DNA of 10,016 nt from Sulfurospirillum sp. UBA1314 (GCA_002307095.1 DBTO01000074.1:1584-11599); one strand, 5' to 3'; positions 1 to 6,336 are shown, counted from the stretch's first letter. The notes: generated by a model not told the origin, from the letters alone. Program-made: numbers and translations.

Positions 1-27
1 TTAGAGCTTTGCTTTAAAGACGTATCA

Positions 28-46
28 AGCGTTCGATAAGAACGCT
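28..46. terminator. Small hairpin downstream of the DUF134 gene, possible weak terminator
   Basis: A perfect 7-bp inverted repeat (AGCGTTC / GAACGCT) surrounds a 5-nt loop GATAA. It begins 7 nt past the stop codon of the leftward DUF134-type gene, where a terminator would sit. There is no clear T-run on either side, so it is not a textbook intrinsic terminator. Bases 1-39 also read as an open plus-strand frame ending in TAA (residues LELCFKDVSSVR), which could be the tail of a convergent gene entering from the left, but twelve codons are too few to call it. Confidence 0.35.
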
Positions 47-52
47 ATAAAA

Positions 53-637
53 TCAAAACAGTTTAGGAATTTCCTCTTCGGAAATGCTCTCTTTTATAAT
101 GACCTGAATACCTCCCGAAGCAAGGGTGTTTTTAAGCCCTTGCCCTAAGGTGGCGGTCAGAAAAAAATTAACGCCATGTTCTTGAAACAGAGGGGTTAAA
201 ATCAGTGGGGGCTTTGTCTCTTTTTCATGCGCTGGATTTTCTAAGCAGAGAAACCGCTCTATTTTTTGATCTTGCACCGTAAAAATAAAGAGGTATTTTC
301 CCTTTGGATGAAGATTCTCATAGTGTGCTTTCTCATCACAACAAAAGGCAATGACATAGCGATCACGTTTGGTTTCTAAATGTAACTCTTGTCCACAAAG
401 AAGCGCAAGAGCCACTTTTTGGCGTGCTGTTTTGATGATGCGCGCAAACGTAGGACGCGAGACTTCCATCTTCACCGCCGCCTCTTCTTGATACAATCCC
501 AACAAATCCATCAAATACAGCGCTTCGATCTCTTCAGGAATTAATGTTATAGACTCCTCCTGCACGCCCCCTTTGGGCATAAAACGGGTAATCAGCGGCT
601 GATACGAAGTGGCACGTCGGCATTTTTGACGAGGCAT
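53..637 (-). CDS. DUF134/UPF0251 helix-turn-helix regulator fused to a NifX-like (MTH1175-type) domain
   Basis: A predicted DNA-binding protein of 194 aa. The N-terminus MPRQKCRR, the IPEEIEALYLMDLLGL stretch (residues 33-48) and the helix-turn-helix QEEAAVKMEVSRPTFARII (residues 50-68) are the signature of the DUF134/UPF0251 family. Residues about 94-182 look like a NifX/NifB-type cofactor-binding domain: a beta strand, then FTVQDQKIE, NPAHE, LFQEHGVNFFLTATLGQGL and GGIQVI. The protein therefore reads as a one-component sensor with HTH and ligand domain in one chain. The start was set at the internal ATG at 637 because the family begins at MPRQ and an AAAGGA ribosome site precedes it; an upstream in-frame ATG at 709 has no ribosome site and lies in the operator. 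It is divergent to a second NifX-like gene, which it probably controls. The ligand is unknown; a Fe-S or Mo-containing cluster is inferred from the family. Confidence 0.85.
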   Translation of the reverse strand: MPRQKCRRATSYQPLITRFMPKGGVQEESITLIPEEIEALYLMDLLGLYQEEAAVKMEVSRPTFARIIKTARQKVALALLCGQELHLETKRDRYVIAFCCDEKAHYENLHPKGKYLFIFTVQDQKIERFLCLENPAHEKETKPPLILTPLFQEHGVNFFLTATLGQGLKNTLASGGIQVIIKESISEEEIPKLF

Positions 638-667
638 AAAGTGTCCTTTGTCTAAATCGAATAAGAG

Positions 668-676
668 ATAGTAGCA
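668..676 (-). promoter_or_regulatory. Probable extended -10 promoter of the DUF134-type gene
   Basis: On the minus strand the bases read TGCTACTAT: a TGn extension followed by TACTAT, which matches the -10 consensus at four of six positions. The expected start of transcription is near 661, giving a leader of about 25 nt to the ATG at 637. No good -35 is visible. The left operator arm (699-709) lies just upstream. Confidence 0.45.
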
Positions 677-694
677 TAATTTTTTGAAACATAG

Positions 695-724
695 TTGACA
701 TATGTTCATTTAAAGTGCTATGAT
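695..724 (+). promoter_or_regulatory. Strong sigma70-type promoter of the NifX-like gene
   Basis: A perfect -35 box TTGACA (695-700) and the -10 box TATGAT (719-724) are separated by 18 bp, and the -10 carries a TGC extension (716-718). The expected start of transcription is near 731, about 25 nt before the ATG at 756. It is the only promoter in the window with a consensus -35, and it is embedded in the inverted repeat described separately. Confidence 0.75.
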
Positions 725-736
725 TATGAACATATG
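699..736. promoter_or_regulatory. Inverted-repeat operator in the divergent DUF134 / NifX-like region
   Basis: CATATGTTCAT (699-709) and ATGAACATATG (726-736) form a perfect 11-bp inverted repeat with a 16-bp spacer; one more matching pair (697/738) follows after a mismatch. The left arm touches the -35 of the rightward promoter, the spacer holds its -10 (719-724), and the right arm covers the expected +1. This geometry would let a bound dimer or tetramer block RNA polymerase. The likely binder is the divergently encoded HTH protein, by position only. Confidence 0.65.
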
Positions 737-755
737 ACCAATTAAGGAGTTTAGA

Positions 756-1223
756 ATGATCGCAGTTGCCCTCAAAACAGAGAATGAAAATGGAGTGCTC
801 GCACCACTCTTTGGAAAAGCGAAATTTTTCGCCATCGTCGATGATGCTGGCAGTATCACGGTGTATCAAAACAAACTCGAAGGCGGCATGAAAGTGGCGC
901 AGTGGATTCAAAAACTAGGCGTGAGCACGGTGATCGCGAACCATTTGGGCGAAAAACCCTTTCACGCCCTCAAACGCGCTAGCATCTCCATCTTTTTTGC
1001 AGGCACGGAGCGCATAACGCTAGGTGAAGTGTTGGCAAAGATGAAAGAGGGAGAACTTGAAGAGGTCAATACGGCAAACTATGCACGCCTTTTGGGTGAA
1101 GAAGAGGATGCGCATGCCAAAAAAAGCCACTGTTGTGGACATAAACAAGAGCATCATGCAAGCACTTTGAATGCACTTTCTAAAAGAGATTCCGTCCAGA
1201 GCTGTCAACATTTTCATCTCTAA
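756..1223 (+). CDS. NifX/NifB-type dinitrogenase iron-molybdenum cofactor family protein with Cys/His-rich tail
   Basis: A small cytosolic protein of 155 aa. Residues 1-112 follow the NifX/MTH1175-like pattern: an opening beta strand IAVAL, LAPLFGKAKFFAIVD (residues 15-29), then the alpha/beta half with VSTVIANHLG and a closing strand ISIFFAG. Known relatives include NifX/NifY/VnfX carriers of nitrogenase cofactor precursors and the Mo-Cu 'orange protein' of Desulfovibrio; no nif genes are seen here, so a role in nitrogen fixation should not be assumed. The tail after residue 115 is rich in acidic and metal-ligand residues (HCCGHKQEHH at 125-134, CQHFH at 150-154), which suggests metal binding or delivery. 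The start is supported by AAGGAG seven bases upstream. It is divergent from the DUF134-type regulator, which has a second copy of the same kind of domain. Confidence 0.82.
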   Translation: MIAVALKTENENGVLAPLFGKAKFFAIVDDAGSITVYQNKLEGGMKVAQWIQKLGVSTVIANHLGEKPFHALKRASISIFFAGTERITLGEVLAKMKEGELEEVNTANYARLLGEEEDAHAKKSHCCGHKQEHHASTLNALSKRDSVQSCQHFHL

Positions 1224-1271
1224 TTCATAGCAATTTGTAACAGCGTGTGACACAATGGCTAAAAACGGAGC

Positions 1272-1295
1272 ACGACCTCTTACATGTAAGGTCGT
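1272..1295. promoter_or_regulatory. Inverted repeat between the NifX-like gene and the response regulator gene
   Basis: ACGACCT (1272-1278) and AGGTCGT (1289-1295) form a perfect 7-bp inverted repeat around ten bases that contain the palindrome TACATGTA. It could be a weak terminator for the upstream gene (no T-run follows), or an operator, since it covers the -35 region of the promoter at 1301-1309. The sequence does not decide between these. Confidence 0.4.
1279..1290. repeat. 12-bp palindrome upstream of the response regulator gene
   Basis: CTTACATGTAAG, a copy of the dispersed palindrome lying within the larger inverted repeat 1272-1295, about 20 bp upstream of the -10 box at 1304-1309. 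Confidence 0.6.
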
Positions 1296-1300
1296 ATCCA

Positions 1301-1309
1301 TGCTATAGT
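1301..1309 (+). promoter_or_regulatory. Extended -10 promoter of the response regulator / kinase operon
   Basis: TGCTATAGT: a TGC extension plus TATAGT, five of six matches to TATAAT. Transcription would begin near 1316, leaving a leader of about 36 nt before the ATG at 1352. There is no recognisable -35, as is usual in Campylobacterota. Confidence 0.6.
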
Positions 1310-1351
1310 GGTGCTTAAATTCTTAACAAATCTTAAGCGGGGGCGCACACG

Positions 1352-1723
1352 ATGGGTAAAGTAATCAAAATAGCTATCATTGATGATGAGCCGTCAATTT
1401 TGGAGATGATTGAAACGTATCTCCATCGCGCTTCTGGTTTTAACGTGAGCACATTTTCCAATCCCCAAAGTGCCATTGGTTCCATTGACGCAAGCTACGA
1501 TGTCGTTCTTTTGGACATGATGATGCCCTCGCTCAGCGGTCTTGATGTCCTAAAAGTTCTGCGTGAAAAAGTCCCCGAACTGGTCATCGTCATGATGACC
1601 GCATACTCAACGCTCGATAAAGTCTTAAAATCCCATCGCGAAGGGGCAACACACTACATTATGAAACCCTTTTCATCGATGAAAGCATTGGAAGAGAAGA
1701 TCTTAGAACTGGTGCATAAGTAG
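1352..1723 (+). CDS. Single-domain response regulator (CheY-like receiver only)
   Basis: A 123-aa phosphoacceptor protein made of one receiver domain and nothing else. The acidic pocket (D11, D12), the phosphorylated aspartate D55 in the strand VVLLDMMMPSLSG, the switch threonine T83 in MMTAYS and the conserved lysine K105 before P106 are all in place, so it should be active. It has no DNA-binding or enzymatic output domain; it must act by protein contact or as a phosphate shuttle. It is the first gene of an operon with two histidine kinase genes; the next gene begins 8 nt after its stop. The ribosome site is unusual: a G-run (GCGGGGG, 1337-1343) about 8 nt before the ATG rather than AGGAG. 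The partner downstream of this protein is not encoded in the window. Confidence 0.92.
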   Translation: MGKVIKIAIIDDEPSILEMIETYLHRASGFNVSTFSNPQSAIGSIDASYDVVLLDMMMPSLSGLDVLKVLREKVPELVIVMMTAYSTLDKVLKSHREGATHYIMKPFSSMKALEEKILELVHK

Positions 1724-1731
1724 ACCAAGGT

Positions 1732-3423
1732 ATGAAAGATTTACTCTTAAAGATTAAAGATCTTGAACAAGAGATCGAGGTACTCAAACATCAAAACAGG
1801 CACATTTTAGAGTGTGCGGTTATGGAAAAAAAAGAGCTCATCGGCTTGGTGCGTAAAGCAAAACGTTACTTTGATCATTCGGATCTTGCCTATATGATTC
1901 TTGATGAAACCTTTGTGATTATCGATCTAAACGAGACCTTTTTGCAGCTTTTTGGCTACGCAAAAGAGGAGGTTTTGGGTTTACATGTAAACCAACTCTT
2001 TTCTTCGTTTAAACACTATGAAAAGTGGCACCAAATAGCGTTTGGCGAAGCGCCATTGCAACCACTCAGCGCCTTAGAGTTTCCCTTTCGTACAAAAAAT
2101 CGTACCCGTTTTTGGGCGGAGCTTTTTGGCAAACACTTTGTGGATGAAACAGAGCCCTTTAGTGTCTGGAGTGTCCGCGATGTCTCGCTTCGTGTCAAAT
2201 CACGCAAGACCATCACCAAACTCAATCTTAAGTACCAAAAAAAGCTACGCGACATTGAAACGATGTTGGACATTATTCCAATTCCTGTATTTATCAAAGA
2301 TCGAAACTTTCGTTATATTGGGTGCAGTCGGGCTTTTTGTGCTGCGATGGGGTTAGATAAAGAGCACATCTTGGGTAAAACTTCATTCGATCTCTTTCCT
2401 TTAGAATTTGCAAACATCTATCATGAAAAAGACATGGAGATGATAGAAAACAGCTTCCAGTCTTATAAAATTACCACGCCGATGCATCTCAATCCTGAAA
2501 ACCTTACCGTTGAAATTCAAAAAAAACGCATGATGCGTAACGGTGTTTTTGATGGGTTTGTCGGCGTTCTCATCGACATGACAGAAACGGAAAAGCAGGA
2601 AAATTACCTGCAAAGCCGCATTGCAGAAGAGGTGGAGAAAAACCTCAAAATCCAAGAAATTTATCAAAACGAGAGGGTTCGCAATGCCAAATACAGCGCC
2701 ATTGGTCAAATGGCAGCGGGCATTACGCATGAGATTAATACGCCACTGACCTATGTTAAAGGCAATTTTGAGATGCTGATGGACGATATTATCGCGTTCC
2801 TGCCAGATTCTGCGCAAAAAAATGCGATGCTGAATGATGGCAAAGCGATTCAAAGCGGCATAAAACGCATTGAACGCATTATCGAGACGATGCGTGAAGT
2901 ATCGCAAAAGAGCAAAGAGCAAAAAGAGCCTGCAAATCTGTACGAACTGTTGCTGTGCGCTTTAATGCTCTGTTATACGAGGTCTAAACAGATTGTTCCC
3001 ATTCGTATTCAGGACACACTCTTTGATCTTAGTCTGTGTAAAGATGAATTGCGTTTTACATGTAACGTTCAAAAACAGCGTATTGAGCAGGTTTTTGTGA
3101 TTATTATCAACAATGCGCTGGATGAGCTTATTAAGATTGATTCGTTTGAAAAACGCTCTTTACATGTAAAGATTTTTCAAGAGCAAACACAGATCGTTGT
3201 GCGCTTTTGCGACAACGCTGGTGGTATTGATACACTGATCTTGCCGCGTATTTTTGAGCCGTTTGAGAGTACCAAAGAGAGCTCTGGTATTGGCATCGGG
3301 CTTAATATCGCTCAGCAAATTATTGCGCAGCACGCAGGTGAGATCACTGCGTATAACGAAGGCGATGGTGCCGTTTTTGAAGTGCGATTACCCATTTTAG
3401 AGGAGTTGGTAAATGCCGTATAG
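1732..3423 (+). CDS. Soluble PAS-PAS sensor histidine kinase (first of two in operon)
   Basis: A 563-aa kinase without membrane segments or signal peptide, so it should sense a cytoplasmic signal. In order: a short N-terminal coiled coil (about 3-25), PAS domain 1 (about 46-155), PAS domain 2 (about 175-290), a dimerisation/phosphoacceptor domain with H-box GITHEINTPLTYVKGN (phosphorylated residue H333), and a HATPase domain with N-box IIINNALDEL (N461), G1 DNAGG (from D494), RIFEPF and the G2 motif GIGIGL (about 519). All ATP-binding motifs are intact. The natural target is the receiver encoded just upstream. The start at 1732 leaves only a very close AAGG, so translation may rely on coupling to the preceding gene; an internal ATG at codon 29 is a less likely alternative. 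Two of the dispersed TTACATGTAA palindromes are near its end (3056-3065, 3157-3172) and one is in PAS 1 (1978-1993). Which signal the PAS domains bind cannot be read from the sequence. Confidence 0.9.
   Translation: MKDLLLKIKDLEQEIEVLKHQNRHILECAVMEKKELIGLVRKAKRYFDHSDLAYMILDETFVIIDLNETFLQLFGYAKEEVLGLHVNQLFSSFKHYEKWHQIAFGEAPLQPLSALEFPFRTKNRTRFWAELFGKHFVDETEPFSVWSVRDVSLRVKSRKTITKLNLKYQKKLRDIETMLDIIPIPVFIKDRNFRYIGCSRAFCAAMGLDKEHILGKTSFDLFPLEFANIYHEKDMEMIENSFQSYKITTPMHLNPENLTVEIQKKRMMRNGVFDGFVGVLIDMTETEKQENYLQSRIAEEVEKNLKIQEIYQNERVRNAKYSAIGQMAAGITHEINTPLTYVKGNFEMLMDDIIAFLPDSAQKNAMLNDGKAIQSGIKRIERIIETMREVSQKSKEQKEPANLYELLLCALMLCYTRSKQIVPIRIQDTLFDLSLCKDELRFTCNVQKQRIEQVFVIIINNALDELIKIDSFEKRSLHVKIFQEQTQIVVRFCDNAGGIDTLILPRIFEPFESTKESSGIGIGLNIAQQIIAQHAGEITAYNEGDGAVFEVRLPILEELVNAV
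1978..1993. repeat. 16-bp perfect palindrome inside the first kinase gene
   Basis: GGTTTACATGTAAACC, the longest form (with 3157-3172) of the dispersed TTACATGTAA palindrome. It encodes Leu-His-Val-Asn in PAS domain 1. Confidence 0.7.
3056..3065. repeat. 10-bp palindrome inside the first kinase gene
   Basis: TTACATGTAA, the minimal copy of the dispersed palindrome, read in a different codon phase from the other coding copies (it encodes part of Phe-Thr-Cys-Asn-Val). Confidence 0.6.
3157..3172. repeat. 16-bp perfect palindrome near the 3' end of the first kinase gene
   Basis: TCTTTACATGTAAAGA, a copy of the dispersed palindrome. It encodes Ser-Leu-His-Val-Lys in the ATPase domain, about 100 bp from the copy at 3056-3065. 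Confidence 0.7.
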
Positions 3424-4945
3424 TTTTCTCAAAACTATGTATGATTCGATACGTGAGGGGTTGTACACCTTCGATAATGAAGGGAAAATTACCCATGTGC
3501 ATGCTGCGGGACAAAAGCTTTTAGGCTATGACGAGGCAGAGCTTTTAGGGCGCATTGGGCATTTTGTTTTTCACGCACACCAAGGCAATCAAGGACTCCT
3601 TCAATGCCCCATCTATAAAGCATTTTTGCAAAATAAACCGTATGAAGGCGAAGAGATTTTTTTAACCAAAGATGGCAGATGGATCGATGTGTATGTGAGG
3701 GTCAATCCGCTTTTTGAAGAGGGCGCTAAAAAAGGCTACAGTGTTTTGTTTTGGAATGTGCACGCCAAAAGTCATTGCGATACCGATGAAGCGATGGAAG
3801 CACTCAAGAGCCGTATCTTTCACGAAGAGAGTACCCAAGAAGCCAGTGAAGCCTTTTACGAGCAGATCTTTGAAACGGCCAATCTTGGCATTTGTCTTGT
3901 TGACAAAGAGGGACGTTTTGCTGCACTCAACCCTGCGTACTGTAAAATTTATGGTTACAGTGAAGTTGAGCTGATCGGAAAGCATTTCAATCTTCTCTTT
4001 CCTGCAACCTTGCATCTCATCACCCAAGCGCATCATGACACGTTTTTCAACCACACGGCAATGGCGTACACAGGCGAAATTGAGTCGCTTCGAAAAGATG
4101 GAAAACAGATCTATGTATACATGACAGAAGGGCTTTTAGAAGAGCTAATTGGAGGGCCTTATAAGATTATGACGGTGTTTGATGTGACTGCTTTGGTTGA
4201 GGCAAGGCGTATTCAAAAAGAGCAAGAAGCGATGCTGGTTCAACAAAATAAACTCGCCGCAATGGGCGAGATGATCGGGCACATCGCCCACCAATGGCGC
4301 CAACCGCTCAACGTACTCAATCTCATCACCTCTGATCTAAAGTTAAAACAGGAATTGGGCTCTTTAAGCGATGCAAAACTTTTAGCCGGTCTTGATACGA
4401 TCGAAGCATTGAGCGAGCAGATGAGCACAACGGTTAATGACTTTATGAATTTTTACAAACCCAACAAAGAAAAAAAGGCGTTTTCACTTTACGAGAGCGT
4501 TTTGTACGCGACGACCATTGCCGAGGTGCAACTGAAAAATGAAGGCATTTCGCTTGCCATCAACATCGATCCTACGTTGAACGTTTATGGCTTAGCCAAT
4601 GAGTTGCAACAAGTCATACTCAATCTACTCACCAATGCCAAAGATGCGTTTCGCAACACGAAGATTGAACCCAAACAGATCTGCCTTGTGGCATGGAGCA
4701 ATGAAGAGGGTGTTTATTTGTGTGTGGAAGATAATGCTGGAGGCATTGAAGAGAGCTTATTGGAGCGCATTTTCGAGCCTTATTTTACTACCAAAGAGAA
4801 GATGCAAGGCAGTGGCATAGGGCTTTACATCTGCTCGATGATCTTAAAAGAGAGCTTTGGGGGTTGCATCCGAGTTGAAAATATCACCTACGAAGGCTCT
4901 CCCATTGGCGCGAGGTTTATAATGGTATTTCCAAACTATGAGTAA
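3413..4945 (+). CDS. Soluble PAS-PAS sensor histidine kinase (second of two in operon)
   Basis: A 510-aa cytosolic kinase with two PAS domains. PAS 1 (about 5-118) has the LQCPIYKAF and FLTKDGRWIDV pattern common in bacterial PAS sensors; PAS 2 (about 145-265) has CKIYGYSEVELIGKHF. A short helical linker leads to the H-box GHIAHQWRQPLNVLN (phosphorylated residue H293) and a HATPase domain with NLLTNAKDAF, EDNAGGIEE, RIFEPYFTTKE and GSGIGLYI, all complete. The gene overlaps the end of the preceding kinase gene by 11 nt and has a good ribosome site (AGGAG about 7 nt before the ATG), so translation is coupled. Its H-box type (HQWRQPL) differs from that of the first kinase (HEINTPL), which argues against a recent tandem duplication. 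Both kinases may feed the one receiver encoded upstream; that is inference from gene order. Confidence 0.9.
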   Translation: MPYSFLKTMYDSIREGLYTFDNEGKITHVHAAGQKLLGYDEAELLGRIGHFVFHAHQGNQGLLQCPIYKAFLQNKPYEGEEIFLTKDGRWIDVYVRVNPLFEEGAKKGYSVLFWNVHAKSHCDTDEAMEALKSRIFHEESTQEASEAFYEQIFETANLGICLVDKEGRFAALNPAYCKIYGYSEVELIGKHFNLLFPATLHLITQAHHDTFFNHTAMAYTGEIESLRKDGKQIYVYMTEGLLEELIGGPYKIMTVFDVTALVEARRIQKEQEAMLVQQNKLAAMGEMIGHIAHQWRQPLNVLNLITSDLKLKQELGSLSDAKLLAGLDTIEALSEQMSTTVNDFMNFYKPNKEKKAFSLYESVLYATTIAEVQLKNEGISLAINIDPTLNVYGLANELQQVILNLLTNAKDAFRNTKIEPKQICLVAWSNEEGVYLCVEDNAGGIEESLLERIFEPYFTTKEKMQGSGIGLYICSMILKESFGGCIRVENITYEGSPIGARFIMVFPNYE

Positions 4946-4962
4946 TTTAAAACATCATTTCG

Positions 4963-4971
4963 TGCTATAAT
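4963..4971 (+). promoter_or_regulatory. Consensus extended -10 promoter for the EF-hand / ApbE pair
   Basis: TGCTATAAT: a perfect TATAAT at 4966-4971 with the TGC extension. It begins 17 nt after the stop of the second kinase gene. Transcription should begin near 4978, giving a leader of about 27 nt before the ATG at 5005. This separates the EF-hand gene from the kinase operon. Confidence 0.75.
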
Positions 4972-5004
4972 AGCGTTCATATTGTTTTGGTACAGGAGCG
5001 AATT

Positions 5005-5472
5005 ATGACCATCGGGAGTTCTCTTACAACAACGTCATCTTCATCAAGTAGTAATGTTCACAGTCAAAGTGGTGCGAGTGGCATGTCCTCGGCGCAAGAT
5101 TTTAGTGCTGTTATGAGCTCTCTTTTTTCGTCACTCGATACCAATCAAGACAGTGGTATCGATGCATCTGAATTTCAAAAGGCCGTTGATTCGGCATCTT
5201 CAAATTCGACTTCAAGTTCCTCCAGCAGTACAGAACAAGTTTTTAATACGCTTGATACCAATAAAGATGGCACCATCAGTTCAGATGAACTCTTAAGTGC
5301 CTTACAACAATCTCAATCATCCAGTAGTGCTACAAGCAGTACCTCCTCATCACAGCAAACCTCTTTTGATACAATGGAATCAGAATTATTGCAAAAGATT
5401 TTGGCATCGTATGGCAATACGGAGTCAACATCCAATGGTAGCAATTTGCTGTCATCTATTCTTTCAGCATAA
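5005..5472 (+). CDS. Ser-rich EF-hand calcium-binding protein
   Basis: A 155-aa protein with two canonical 12-residue EF-hand loops: DTNQDSGIDASE (residues 45-56) and DTNKDGTISSDE (residues 84-95). Positions 1, 3, 5 and 12 of each loop carry the expected Ca2+ ligands, so paired calcium binding is likely. The loops are joined and flanked by runs of Ser (residues 11-16, 65-75, about 105-120) that look like flexible linkers. No signal peptide or membrane helix is visible, so its location is unclear. The start was set at 5005 because AGGAG (4993-4997) is 7 nt upstream; an upstream in-frame TTG at 4987 lies before that ribosome site and is unlikely. The 3' end is 18 bp from the ApbE-type gene. The role may be calcium buffering, sensing or secretion; none can be chosen from sequence alone. 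Confidence 0.85.
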   Translation: MTIGSSLTTTSSSSSSNVHSQSGASGMSSAQDFSAVMSSLFSSLDTNQDSGIDASEFQKAVDSASSNSTSSSSSSTEQVFNTLDTNKDGTISSDELLSALQQSQSSSSATSSTSSSQQTSFDTMESELLQKILASYGNTESTSNGSNLLSSILSA

Positions 5473-5490
5473 TTTTGAAGTTTTAGCGCG

Positions 5491-6336
5491 GTGTACAGTG
5501 CTCGCTTTAGCGCATTTACAACACCGTGTGAAATTTTCATTGATGTAAAAACCCAAAAAGAGGGTGATTCTATTCTCTCGCTTTTACTTCCTAAAATCAA
5601 GCATTTTCAAAAAGAGTACAGTTTTTTTGATACAACCTCACAACTTTACGCGATCAATCATCGAAAATACGATAGCCTCACTATCAGTAAAGAACTTTCT
5701 GCTCTTTTACATTTATCACAGTTCTATACCAATATTACGCAAGGTGCTTTTGATATTGCTCTTGCCGGAACACTTAAAGCTACCCATAATGCAACAACCT
5801 TGGAGGCATATCGCACACTTTACACTACCTTGATTCCATTTGCTTCTTCCCGTTCTTTTACACTGGAAGGCACAACATTACACTTTTCCAATCCTTATAC
5901 CAAGATTGATTTGGGAGGCATTGTGAAAGAGTATGCGGTGGATCAAACGATCGTATGGCTTCAAAGATTAGGTATCAGCGCTGCTTTAGTGAATTTTGGA
6001 GGGGACATTGCTGCTTATGGAATGTGCGAAAAAGAGCCATGGCGTATAGGTATCCAAGACCCTAAAAACCCTGCCATCAATGTCACCAGTGTTGAATTAT
6101 ACGATGCGTCACTGTGTACTTCGGGGCATTCTAAACGCTATTCCTGCATTGAGGAGCAGCATTTTTCACATATTATTGCTCCAAACAAGACCTCGCTAGA
6201 TCCTTTACACCAAATCAGCATCATTGCTCCTACAACGGTTGATGCAGGGATTTGGAGTACCGCATTGCTTATCAATCCTCTCCTAAAAGTGCCAGAGCAT
6301 ATTTTCAAAGTGTTTGAAATAACAGAGGATCGTTAG
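5491..6336 (+). CDS. apbE: ApbE family FAD:protein FMN transferase
   Basis: A flavin transferase of 281 aa; the family moves FMN from FAD onto a Ser/Thr of target flavoproteins in a Mg2+-dependent reaction. Family motifs in order: F6 to I15 near the N-terminus (matching the usual F-AMGT-xxxI), TQGAFDIAL (83-91), KIDLGGIVKEYAVD (138-151), LVNFGGDIAAYG (166-177), TSGHSKRY and HIIAP (210-231), and VDAGIWSTALLI (250-261), where the usual DA-x-ST metal-site region is found. Most secreted ApbE proteins begin with a lipoprotein signal; here none is present and the upstream frame closes 12 nt before the start, so it is probably cytosolic or exported another way. The start codon is GTG with only a weak GAAG upstream, suggesting coupling to the EF-hand gene. 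The 3' end overlaps the convergent EAL gene by 4 nt. The target flavoprotein is not seen here. Confidence 0.85.
   Translation: MYSARFSAFTTPCEIFIDVKTQKEGDSILSLLLPKIKHFQKEYSFFDTTSQLYAINHRKYDSLTISKELSALLHLSQFYTNITQGAFDIALAGTLKATHNATTLEAYRTLYTTLIPFASSRSFTLEGTTLHFSNPYTKIDLGGIVKEYAVDQTIVWLQRLGISAALVNFGGDIAAYGMCEKEPWRIGIQDPKNPAINVTSVELYDASLCTSGHSKRYSCIEEQHFSHIIAPNKTSLDPLHQISIIAPTTVDAGIWSTALLINPLLKVPEHIFKVFEITEDR

Noticed and set aside
1..39. Possible C-terminal tail (12 codons) of a gene entering from the left on the plus strand
   Set aside because: Too short to separate from chance; mentioned only with the hairpin.
638..709. Longer DUF134-type protein starting at the ATG at 709 (24 extra residues)
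   Set aside because: No ribosome site precedes it, the start lies in the operator repeat, and the family's conserved N-terminus begins at the ATG at 637, which has AAAGGA upstream.
534..911. 125-codon open frame on the minus strand across the divergent promoter
   Set aside because: It covers the promoter and operator and overlaps two well-supported genes; a shadow frame.
1235..1255. Imperfect CRP/FNR-like dyad TTGTAAC...GTGACACAA upstream of the kinase operon, about 70 bp before the expected start
   Set aside because: The halves do not match each other well and no consensus for this organism can be applied by eye; too weak to call.
1314..1336. Three CTTAA repeats (1314, 1322, 1332) in the leader of the response regulator gene, like an OmpR-type direct repeat
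   Set aside because: Uneven spacing (8 and 10 bp), AT-rich motif, and located downstream of the -10 box.
2401..2922. 173-codon open frame on the minus strand
   Set aside because: It is antisense to the intact PAS and H-box region of the first kinase, has no ribosome site and its product resembles nothing known.
4987..5004. TTG start six codons upstream for the EF-hand protein
   Set aside because: The AGGAG ribosome site lies inside these codons and is placed for the ATG at 5005.
5041..5360. Ser-rich repeats of the EF-hand gene as a DNA tandem repeat
   Set aside because: Different Ser codons are mixed and no unit repeats at the DNA level; it is protein low complexity.
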